Positions 35,381 through 45,387 of a stretch of DNA of 64,000 bases are shown one piece after another. Made by a program: the position numbers and the translations under genes. The stretch spans positions 39,674,368 through 39,738,367 of the forward strand of contig OY740768.1 in the NCBI GenBank assembly GCA_963513935.1, in the 5' to 3' direction. Under the pieces are notes generated by a model. That model was not told the DNA's origin and did not search any database. It was given only the letters and a program-made list of their open reading frames with translations. The stretch is from Aphrophora alni. Lineage: Eukaryota; Arthropoda; Insecta; Hemiptera; Aphrophoridae. How positions within the stretch are numbered: position 1 is the first letter of the stretch; each line of letters opens with the position of its first letter.

Positions 35381-35455
35381 GCTGGCGTTCAGTTCACTGT
35401 GTTCAAAGAACACAGCTATCCAGGGGTAGGAACGAGGACCGACCAGCTCACCCCC
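35381..35455 (-). ncRNA. HDV-like self-cleaving ribozyme at the retrotransposon 5' end
   Basis: Minus-strand fold. P1 is GGGGGTG (35455-35449) with TACCCCT (35428-35422), seven pairs with a G-U wobble at the cleavage position. P2 is GCTGGT (35447-35442) with GCCAGC (35386-35381). P3 is GG (35440-35439) with CC (35430-35429). L3 is TCCTCGTT (35438-35431), close to the HDV loop. GG (35421-35420) directly after P1 could make P1.1 with the L3 cytosines. P4 is CTGTGTTC/GAACACAG (35415-35397), eight perfect pairs. J4/2 contains CTGAA with a candidate catalytic C at 35392. Weak points: P3 has only two pairs and J4/2 is long. Known: R2, L1Tc, RTE and other non-LTR elements use such ribozymes to define their 5' end. 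Cleavage is predicted between 35456 and 35455. Confidence 0.75.
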
Positions 35456-35456
35456 T

Positions 35457-35555
35457 AAAATTTCAAAATAATCTATTTTGTTAAATTATCTGTTCGTACA
35501 ACTTTTTAAAGTCTAGACTACTAGATAACAAGAGAAACAAAAAGTTTGATTTTGT
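35457..35555. repeat. 99-bp repeat, copy adjoining the retrotransposon 5' end
   Basis: Identical to 40369-40467 except one base (35540 A versus C). Its left edge lies two bases from the predicted ribozyme cleavage site. Non-coding. Confidence 0.95.
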
Positions 35556-35558
35556 ATT

Positions 35559-35571
35559 TTAAATTTATTTT
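35559..35571. repeat. Candidate target-site duplication, right copy
   Basis: TTAAATTTATTTT, the partner of 31226-31238. If real, the inserted unit includes 103 extra bases (35456-35558) upstream of the ribozyme. Confidence 0.45.
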
Positions 35572-36783
35572 TAGATAGTTGAATTAGACTGAATTACTAT
35601 AGCTTAATTATTATATAGTTAAAAATTCAATTATTATAGTTTTGAACAATTAATACAATAATTGTGTGTTTACAGTGAAAATCCGTCGTTTCCCTAAATT
35701 TTAAATAACATTTGGCTGATGTATCTCCTATTTAAAACTTTAGGAAGAACTGAAATTATTATATGGTGAAAAATAATTGTAATCTCAGAAAATTATTGAA
35801 ACATGATTCCCTTTATTTCTTACAAAGGACAAATTCAGCAATGAATTACTTTTAGGCATATTTTTTATCTCTTCATTGTAATACTTGAAAAAAATAAAAT
35901 AAATAACCTCTTATAATATTACTTTTTACTTATTTTTAATAACATACATATACTGTGTACAAGTGTTAAAATACAAGTATATATACTACGGAAAAGGAAA
36001 ATAATCATTACTTGTAACAAACCTTTATCTCCAAATAAATTATTTCCGACACATGTATTGTTTAAAATTGCACTAGTTTTAGACTTAAAATATCATCATA
36101 AATATTAGTATACATTCATACAAATACAATTTCTTGGGAATTTTTTTAGGAGTTATGTAAGTGACTTTTCTAGCTGTAGTTCAGATTAGTAAACCGTTTA
36201 AGGTTACCGTCTGAACTTCGTTTTTTTACGTTTTTTCTCAATCATTTTTAGTTCAGAGGAGAAAAAGAAAAAAACGACGAAAAAAAAAGAACTTAATAAA
36301 CTTAAAACGTAATAAATATGTCCATTATAATTCGTATGACGTTGTTGTTTTCTAAAACATATCCTCTACTGGTAAACAAAATTAAAAGCCATTCATCAAA
36401 TCGCTTTAGAAATATCATTTAGCAATATCGTTCTTTATTACATATTAGTATCCTAGTAAACTTAATCCCTTCGTCCAAACAAAGTTTGTTTAACGGTTTT
36501 TTCCTCTAAACAACTCTTCATTCTTACTCACTGTGAATAATAAATTTTTTTTAAAAGTAATAAGGGTATAATACAAATATTATAAGAGAAAATCCCTCTA
36601 TAATAACTGAAAATTACGTTATGAAAACAAGATCCGACATTAGTGATATAAACAATTTGGAATAAAATATTATATAAATATATCACTAAAAACTACATTT
36701 TAAAGTTGTAAAACGACTTCACGTAAGGAATCATCTTCTGACAAATATAAGCAAATGATGTTTAAATAAACATTTATTTGAAA

Positions 36784-36824
<41 letters not shown>

Positions 36825-37850
36825 CTGAAGTAAGTTGATAACTTCTGTTATTATAAATAAGTACATCTAGAAAAAAATTAATCAATTAAAATGTTTGCTG
36901 GCATTCGTAACAAATTTAATGAAGTGAAGGAGAATTGGTATTTTATTACAAGACGAAAGATAAAAGGGTATTACGTTTATGCTACATTTTATAGAGTCTT
37001 AAACTTACCGTCATTAATGATCACTTAGATTATTTGGTAAATGTGTACTTTTAACCATATTATATAGTGTATTTTGTTTTTAGTTTTATTAAACTATTCC
37101 GCCCTTTTCTGTAGCACTTACACAAATTAAATGTATTTTAATTAAATTAATGTGTTTAAATTAATACATGCATTATGATAGGAAACTTTTTTGTTTCTCT
37201 ACTTGATGAAAATGGTTCTAATTTGTAATTACATTTTCTTTCTTAAGGTTTTTATTTTGTTAACGTTTTGTTAGTTTTTAAATTGAAAATTATATTTTAA
37301 CAGTTTATGTTAATGTCGTACAGCGTCGAAAAAAATAAGTTTTTTTTAAAAATAGCAATATTTAAAACGTATATATATATATAACGAACTAAAAAATACA
37401 TATATTTTCTAGTCTCCGATGTTATGAGATATTTAAGGAATCACTTGACATCATACATTCTAAGTTAGCCAACTTTTATATGTCTGTTATTTGCCTTTCG
37501 ATAACCATCCATCTTTTCTCCTTTCCTAACTGTCACTACGTTGTTCGGCGTTATTTTTATCCGCTACCTGTGCTGTTAGTTCCCCTTTTTGAGCTTCCTG
37601 TGAATTAAAGGCGAACAGTGTGTGATAAACGTCGTTTTCCTTGTCATCGCTACTGATGCAGGAGCCATTTTCACTTTTTTAAATTTTTTCAGGTAACGCC
37701 TGAAACATTTATTATCGGTAAAGGTCAGGGTCAGGTAGATCGTCATCTCTCGGGGAGTTAGACATTTCTCGAAGTCGGTTAGTTATCTGTAAAAATTCCT
37801 TTTTGTCTTAAGATTCTTCCACTTCATGTGTCTCGGTAGTGTTTCGGAAC
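35572..37850. other. AT-rich non-coding stretch
   Basis: Contains a poly(A) run (36787-36820). From 37480 it grades into a less AT-rich stretch leading to the tandem repeat. No gene seen. Confidence 0.55.
36765..36820 (+). other. AATAAA followed by a 34-base poly(A) run: possible retroposon 3' end
   Basis: AATAAA at about 36765-36770 precedes, by about 16 bases, a run of 34 A (36787-36820), the layout of an inserted polyadenylated transcript. No flanking duplication or upstream coding sequence was found, so a simple A tract remains possible. Confidence 0.4.
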
Positions 37851-37863
37851 AGGGCTACACTTC

Positions 37864-38340
37864 TTATCTATCTACACAACATTGGTAGGTTAATTGCTAT
37901 TTCTACTGTATATCTACACAGTCTAAGACAAGTCTTAATTTTGTATAGGCTCATATTTTGATCACAGACAAGATTTTGTGGATAGCCATCATAAGGATGA
38001 TAACATTTATAGCCATCAGAACTTAAGGTACTTATCTATCCCCGCACCAGTGGTAGGTTAATTGCTCTTTACGTTCTGTATGTACACAGTCTATGACAAG
38101 TCTTAATATTGTATAGACTTTCCTTTTTGTCACAAACTAGATTTTGTAGATAGCCATCTTAGAGATAATAACATTTATATCGGTCAGAGCCTGAAGTTCT
38201 TATCTTTCTTTACAACATTGGTATTTGTAAATTTGTAATTTGCTCTTTCCGTTCTATATGTACAAGTCTTAGTTTTGTATAGACTCTCCTTTTGGTCACA
38301 TGCTAGATTTTGTGAATGTCCATTTTAATGATGATAATGG
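37864..38340 (+). repeat. Tandem repeat, about 168-bp unit, about 2.9 copies
   Basis: Units start at 37864, 38031 and 38199 with CTTATCT, giving periods of 167 and 168. Shared blocks per unit include GGTAGGTTAATTGCT, GACAAGTCTTAAT, TTGTATAGRCT, AGATTTTGTRGATAGCCATC and ATAACATTTATA. The third copy is more diverged and ends near 38340. The period is close to nucleosomal satellite length. Confidence 0.85.
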
Positions 38341-40368
38341 ATTATGGTTGAACCTTATCAATTTTATCATAATCATTGATTTTCATTTGATAAGTACAAT
38401 TTAAATTCTCTCTCAACATCGTCTAAACGAGTTTAAGTACACAAATGATCAAAAATATACGCATAAACTCTTATATCATTATGTGCACTTACAATAAATT
38501 ATGCAAATATCGAATGCCAACCGTGTGTGCAGTGCATCAACGTGTATTAAAGTCTATGGCGGTGACGTGGGCTCGGTGGTACCAACTGTAGCAGAGGTAA
38601 ACAATCCATTATTTAGGTCGTGATTTAAATATTAATATGTCGGTGAAAATTACCAAGGTTAATGGCGTTTTGAGATGATCCCCTATAACCATTTTAATGT
38701 AGGATGCTATATAGTACATAGTTCTAAGGTGTTACGATGCAAAACCCTAGAATTTTGATAAAGATTGGTTAAGGTATGTATGGTGAATGTAAAATTTATA
38801 ACTTCTTTTTATCATTAAAGTTATTAAGTTAAATATTAATCAAACTGGTTCCTTGGTGTGCTTGTTGGTTTTACAGGTGATAAGTTACTATTTGCAAGTG
38901 TTGAGGGAAGCACGCCTTAGATAGGTTTCTCGTAACTACTGCCATTTTTCTTCTCCGTAACGACTTGGTTAAGGTTGGTAGAGAACCATTCGTTGCAAGA
39001 ATTTTCACTATAAATAAAAGAAATGAAGAAAAAATTGCATAATAATTCTGCTCGAGAGACAAGTATAGTACATAGTATTGAATCTTGAGAAATAACTTAA
39101 CCGATAAATTCTTATGTTTATATAATTAGGTAATTTTTATTTCATTTGTTTATTAAAATGTTTTAATATTTCAAACAGGGTTATTACTAATTGTATAAAT
39201 TGCAATTACTTCAATAACTGTGCAATGATACTCGTGTTTTGCAATAATAAATTAATTGGATTCCAAAAGCATTATTAATGGTTTTACGTAAAAAAAAAAT
39301 AGAGTTGACTCTTTTAAAACCACTGTTACGAAAAATATCCACATCACTGAATATTAAACATTAAAAAGTTTCATTTGAATTGTATTTAATTAATATTTTA
39401 ATACAATAATATTACAGTACAACTGATAAAAAACATGCAACTGTCAATAACGTGATATAAAATTAATTAAAACAGATTTTAAATCAAAAGTCATGTAATT
39501 GTAGGGTGTATCGTTTTATAATTGGCTTATATTTAATTTCCTTTGTGGTGCTTGGTTCAATCATATAAAAGATTAATTCAAAATCACTGTGTAGAATTAA
39601 GTGGTTATAATCAGACATATAAATTTAAAGGGCTATTATTTTATAAATTGTAATACTGTCTCAGTATAGAATATTCCAAGTTTGCCAACACTGTAATATA
39701 TAACGGAAGTTTTCTATGATAGTAAACCATCTATAGCAGTAAAGAACTTTATAGTAGGGTACAGACACAAGAAAGAGGCAAGATTCTAGTACTATATTAT
39801 CAACTAGAAATTTTCCAGTTCAAGTTTTTTTTTTTGTTGTAATCGTAATGTGTTGAAATGTAATAATTAAAATACCGATTACAAAATGCAAAATTAACAA
39901 AATTGTAACTTAAAATGTTGGAGCTTTAATTACATTGCGTATTTTAAAATGACAACAGAAAAACAAAACATCAAAATGTAATTTTTTTCACAATATTTTT
40001 ACAATTATTTATTATTTTACTAACGAAATTCATACCTCAAATTTATTCACACTCTTCCAATACTTTCTTGGAATTGTGTCTACTGTAAAATAATTGCATT
40101 TTCATTCTCCTCAAAAAAATATTTATCACTATTACCGTTACTTATATAAGTAGATATTATTTTCCTTTAAAATGCAATGAAATATTAATTATTAATAATA
40201 ATATATTATATTTTAGTTTCATAAAAGACTATTTGGAATATTTACTGTGAAATACGATTGTCAATATAATGTTTTATTTAAAACTAGATGATACATAATA
40301 GCTCGTTTGCTCACCAATCCAGCTAAAGTGACGCCCCCAAAGAGATTCATGTGTTTCATGGTTGTGTA
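38341..40368. other. AT-rich non-coding stretch with a GC-richer patch
   Basis: A patch at 38505-38730 (GGCGGTGACGTGGGCTCGG at about 38560) is less AT-rich but has no recognisable coding or repeat ends. The minus frame at 38871-39062 (basic, LRRRKMAVVTR) is unrecognised and probably chance. Confidence 0.5.
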
Positions 40369-40467
40369 AAAATTTCAAAATAATCTATTTTGTTAAATTA
40401 TCTGTTCGTACAACTTTTTAAAGTCTAGACTACTAGATAACAAGAGAAACACAAAGTTTGATTTTGT
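40369..40467. repeat. 99-bp repeat, second copy
   Basis: One mismatch in 99 bases against 35457-35555. Sequences on both sides are unrelated to those flanking the first copy, and no retrotransposon sequence is attached. Confidence 0.95.
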
Positions 40468-40944
40468 TACGAGTGTTTTTATTTCTCATAACTAAGCGAT
40501 CTCGTTTTCATTGGTGACGAAGTTTTTATTAATGATTTTACCACTCCATTATAAGTTTACTGTCTTCAATATTAGGTAGTGTTTTTTGTTTTCCAAAACA
40601 TATCACAATACATACAACCGGTTAAAAAATAGTTTTTTTTTGTAGTAGTAGTACTATTAATTTTACGTTTAATAGTTATTTCAGGCGTCAAATTTAACAT
40701 GTATTTTTCATAAAACAAAACGTCATTAGTTTTACAAAAATGTAAAGCATTTGGAATTTGATATTATGAAATTGATTGAAATTTCAATTAATTTAGTTCT
40801 ACAACATTTTAAAATTTATTTTTCTATAATGTGTAAAAACCTAAGTTAGCATATAATTAAATTTTTAATTGATAACTTTTGTTTTTCTCTACCTAATTTG
40901 CCAACATATACTATTTCAGCACAGGTAACTTCTTGTTTTCAAAG

Positions 40945-41165
40945 GTGATTGAAGTTTACACTAGAGCTGTAATATGTTCATCGGTTTTCCCTGGATCATA
41001 ACGGAAGTGTGCTCTTGGCATCATAATGATTAACCTCACTATTTCAGACTGTCCCTTCACCACAACGGCCACAACGTCCCTCTCTAACGCTCCCTCTCCT
41101 GTCAAACGCACTACTCGTTCATATCAATTTTAATCTTTAATCATTTATGTTTAGAAATTTTATCT
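40945..41165 (+). repeat. Dispersed repeat family B, copy 2
   Basis: Direct-orientation partner of 11821-12040, sharing TGTCCCTTCACC and the ordered blocks after it. Confidence 0.65.
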
Positions 41166-43257
41166 ATGTATCATGAAAAATGAAGTCTTTCATGTTGGTA
41201 TACAAATATATTTGTGTAAAATGGTATAAATCATACTTTATATTTTGTATGTCCAAAAAATCCTGGGAGACAATGTTTAAGTAGAAAAAGAAGAAAACTG
41301 AAACTATACAAATATTCTGTTGTAAATGTAAAATATGTTTCAATCATACTAGCATGTATTCTCTCGCTTGATGGGGTTATATGGTGGTATATTTTTCATT
41401 TGTTTCATAAGTCCCAATATCCGCGTATCAAAACAAAATTTTACAATACGCTATTGAATATTATTTTGGTTATTTGAAGAACATATGTTGTTGACTTTGT
41501 AAACAAGTTAGGTCTATACAATTAGGCCTAAAACTAAATTGCTATAGCGTTTCACTACGACAATATTTGTTGAGACTATTAAGGATTTTAGGCTGTATCT
41601 ATATAGGAAGGCCAAATCTTAAAATTGAACCAAATAATAAAAGACAATTAGTACATTGAATTCCTAGATGGCCTAATAGGTTAACATTTTAAAGCATGTT
41701 AGGTCTTTTGTAAAGTTTTAAATTTGTTTTACCATATATGCAAAGCTAGATCTATAATTTATATTAATCGATGGATATTATTTAATCTTCAAAGTAGCCG
41801 ATCTTTTTTTTGAAATTAGATATCATTAGGCCAGATCTAAGCTTGTAGACTATTTGTTGACTTTCGGGACTGTATTTTGAATGCTAATTATTTTTTATGA
41901 CTTGCCCTGAATATCGTTTCATATGATGAATAAAAGTAGTAAAATAGTTTTAGATTTAATTGCACAATAAGTTGTTTGTGTCACTTTTTTCACTAAATGT
42001 ACACTCATATTAATATTTAACATAAATTGTTTAGGAATTATTCAAATGCTACTGCAGTTATAACGGTATACTTTTCACTTTAAAATGTATGATCATTAAC
42101 ATAATATTTAGGGTGAAATCTGTTAGGTGGTTCTCTGGATATAATACTATTATTTCAACTGTAAAGTACGTGAACGTTATTATTTCGATAAGAAAAATGT
42201 GTGATCTTCTGCTAATTCTTGAAAAAGTGGGAAAATTAATTATAAAACTAATATTTATGAAATGTTTTATAATTTTATTTTTTTAAATTTTTATTATTAT
42301 TATTTTTTTTTTTTTAACCTTCTCTGTAGTATTTCAAATATTTGAAGGCAGGTATAATACTAGTCTATTTGCCGTTTTCAGATAACATATGTTCCATTAT
42401 ACAGTTTTTATGGATTGTTTCCCCCGGAAGTGTAGAATGTATTCTATAAAAATATTCAAATAAATACAATGAAATTTTCGAATGTTTGACGTTTAATTAA
42501 AGAGGAAAAATCGCCTTTTTTTCATACTGTTTAATACATTTATTTAAATCAGGGTTTTATTTAAGGTATAGTAGCAAAGTCAACATAATAATTAATATAA
42601 TAAGGATATTATACAATGTAGAACAATTAATAGTTTAGAAATAAATATTTGGTTGTTCTAATGACTGTCATTGTAGCACTTATTTTAATTTTGTGTTAGT
42701 GTTCTACAAACTGTAATACTGAATGCATCATACTAATCAGAAATCTAAAAGTCCCATTGGTTTAATAAATGATTTTAAAAATAATTACGTTATTCAAGAT
42801 ATTAATTTATTGTTTGAGAGTTGTTTTATTGTAATTACAATAAAAATAATTTAGTAACACAGAGAAATTTCCAAATAGTAAGGTTTTCGACCTAAATTGA
42901 ATGGAACTTTAACTTCAATTAATTGTCGTAAATTTAATATTAAAATAAACTTATTGTTGTTTCGTTATTATTAATGATTTCATTATTTTAAGTCTCTATC
43001 GTATGTATACTCTTATATATTTATTCTTGACTGTTTGGTCGAATAAGGAAATATAAGTAACAAACCTAGTGGAAGCTCCTAATGTAACGGATTAAGTTTG
43101 ATATTCCCATTTTATAACTAATATGCATTTGAAATTATGAATTCATATAACACAGTTTTAAAATACAACATGATAAAAAGTCCTATTAAAAGACCTACAT
43201 TGTACACTAATAAAAGCAAATGTTCAATTCATAGGTGGTCATGAATATGTAGAGCTT
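41166..43257. other. AT-rich non-coding stretch
   Basis: Nothing recognisable; the 42089-42286 plus frame is a low-complexity Ile/Lys frame. Confidence 0.55.
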
Positions 43258-43510
43258 AAAGTAAGAGGCGGGCTTCGACGGCCCCATGAAACCAACAATT
43301 ATGGTGAAGTAATGACTTTTAACCTCTGAGGCACAATATTTTCATTAGCCTTTAATTTTATACAGAGTTAAGGCTTTTAGCTTCAATGGTGTACAATCAA
43401 TGACCATTCATTTCCAGAGTTATTAAACAACATTGTCCTAACAATATAGTTTCCAGCCCAATGATCTCTTTACAACCGTTACTCTTATCCATTAATCTTT
43501 CATCTTCAAT
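43258..43510 (+). repeat. Dispersed repeat family C, copy 1
   Basis: Matches the reverse complement of 57565-57825. Shared blocks: TTTTAACCTCTGAGGCA...ATATTTTCATTAG here and TTTAACCTGTGAGGCAATATTTTCATTAG there, then CCATTCATTT and ACAACATTGTCCTAAC. About 250 bases. Confidence 0.75.
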
Positions 43511-44559
43511 TATCTTCTTCTTTTTTTTTAATAACTACTGCAGTTGTACATGTCAAGTGAATAACATTGTATAAATGAGTGTATATATGATAAATAACAA
43601 AGATTTATTTTAGTAACAAAATTTCAAAAAAAAATATTTTCACATATTTTTTCGATTTATGTATGAATACAGTGCTTTTTTTGGGTCATCACCGTAATAA
43701 TTTCGATAGAATATGAAATTTTGTTTTCAATAGCATTTAAAAGTTGCTTTGCCTTGAAAATACTTTATCCATTTCAAGATGGTGGGCGCTTAATAATTGT
43801 AGATTATTGTCCAATAAGAAAACATAAAGTTAATTTATCTAAGAAGTAAAGATTGTATGACTGACATATTTAATAACACAATTTGTGAGAAAAAAAATTG
43901 AATCGGATAATAGTTTTACGATCAACATTTTCAAATAATACGTTATTCCACAATATTGAGTGTGTTGAATTAGCAAAATCAAAAGTCTAGTGGTTCATTA
44001 CATGTTAGATAATAATGCAGCACCATGTTCATTATTAATACAGTTGTATATTCTTTTAAGACAGATGAGATAATATGATTGTACTGCAGCAAGTAATTTT
44101 CAAGAGTAATGGAAAAATAAATTACTTAAATGCATCAAAACTTTTACAATTAATATTTATTATTAATAATAATATCGAAAAATAAATTCAAAAATAATTA
44201 TTTAAACAATCTTACAATCACATATTTTTTTAAATATTATAATATAGTTGAAATAAAAGTTATAACCTAAATTATATAAATCATTAAATTATAAATAAAA
44301 TAAGAAGTAAATGAAGTGTTTTTCACTAATTGTTTCGTATGAAATTAAACGTAAACTCCAACTGTGGAATTTGATAATATCGTTGTAATTTAATTTTGTT
44401 CGTTAGACACTGAATATTTTGTATTAGAACTAATTATACCAAGATAACACATGCGTATTTCATCTGGGAATTAAATATATAGTTTTCTCTTTTAACATTT
44501 TATGTAACATTTTTTCGTCAGTTTTAGATATACACATATTAGAGAATTGCTATTGGGTG

Positions 44560-44640
44560 TGATTGGGTGAGTAGAATGCCCAGGGATTGAACCCCAACAT
44601 AAGTTTTTATAGAACTACTTCAAATGCACCGACTTGCAAC
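44560..44640 (-). repeat. Possible SINE fragment with tRNA-type B box
   Basis: On the minus strand GGGGTTCAATCCCTGGG (about 44596-44580) fits the tRNA B-box GGTTCRANNCC. No A box at the right distance and no cloverleaf was found, so it is not a tRNA gene. Confidence 0.3.
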
Positions 44641-45331
44641 ACAACCGTTTGTTATCTTGTATTTGTTAGTTTAAAAATACGATATTACCTTAGCCGAAAT
44701 AGATAAATTCTAGCTTATAAAAGTTATATTGATTTGTACTTTTATTGATTAGATATTTATTTGTTTATTATCCTTTACAATATTAGTCAATTCTGGTTTG
44801 AAAGTAATTAGGTAATGATAAGGAACAACCTCACAACCATGGATTACCTAGAATAGTATGTTTTCTTATAACAACTATTATTTTAATTTAAGGTTATTTG
44901 TATTCATATATAGTTTTTAATCTATGAAGTTCATATGGCTATGGTGACATTCAATAATTTGACTTTAATATATTTGTGAGTATGGCAATGAAAGCCTTTT
45001 TAATTTGAATTTTAACTGTGGTAAATAAAATTTTTAGTTGTTTCTATCGAGGAAAATGATAGAACTTTAACGCAAAGAGTTATTTAGGTAATAGTCCACT
45101 TTACTGTAACAACTTGAACAGTTTTAAAATGAACTATGTTAATTATAGTACCTTTATTAAACTATATTTATAACAAGAGTGTTGGTTGTAAGGTTTACTA
45201 GTTTACCTACATTGACTGTTCAGGTCCATTAAGAATTTGGCCAGAAGGAAATTAATTACCGACCGTCCGATTTTAAAATATATTATGTAATATTTTCTTA
45301 TTACTTTGATAACCGTGATATTAAATAAACA

Positions 45332-45387
45332 TTATGACTGCATGCTTATGACATTGTATTGACATTGTCATAAACATGCAGTCATAA
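45332..45387. repeat. Isolated 22-bp hairpin
   Basis: TTATGACTGCATGCTTATGACA (45332-45353; one mismatch) pairs with 45366-45387, leaving a 12-base loop. Non-coding; could be a small foldback relic or pre-miRNA-like stem, though short for the latter. Confidence 0.85.

Larger units (their letters stand above)
31239..35455 (-). mobile_element. Non-LTR retrotransposon with RNase H, nearly full length
   Basis: Order along the minus strand: HDV-like ribozyme (35455-35381), short leader frame (35341-35138), in-frame amber codon, polymerase frame (35137-31277), short 3' UTR and a tail of tandem AAGT/AAGA-type units (31260-31239). About 4.2 kb. An RNase H domain plus an APE endonuclease, and a simple-repeat rather than poly(A) tail, suggest the I group of non-LTR elements; this is inference, since Jockey-superfamily and other groups can look similar. 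The single polymerase frame has no frameshift or stop, so the copy is young or only recently dead. It lacks a recognisable ORF1 body. A candidate 13-bp target-site duplication lies at 31226-31238 and 35559-35571. Confidence 0.85.

Noticed and set aside
31226..35487. TGTTAAATT shared at 31224-31232 and 35479-35487 as the target-site duplication
   Set aside because: Only nine bases and falls within the 99-bp repeat; the 13-base TTAAATTTATTTT pair abuts the 3' tail and is preferred.
44560..44640. tRNA gene on the minus strand
   Set aside because: B-box-like string only; no acceptor stem, anticodon arm or A box at the right spacing.
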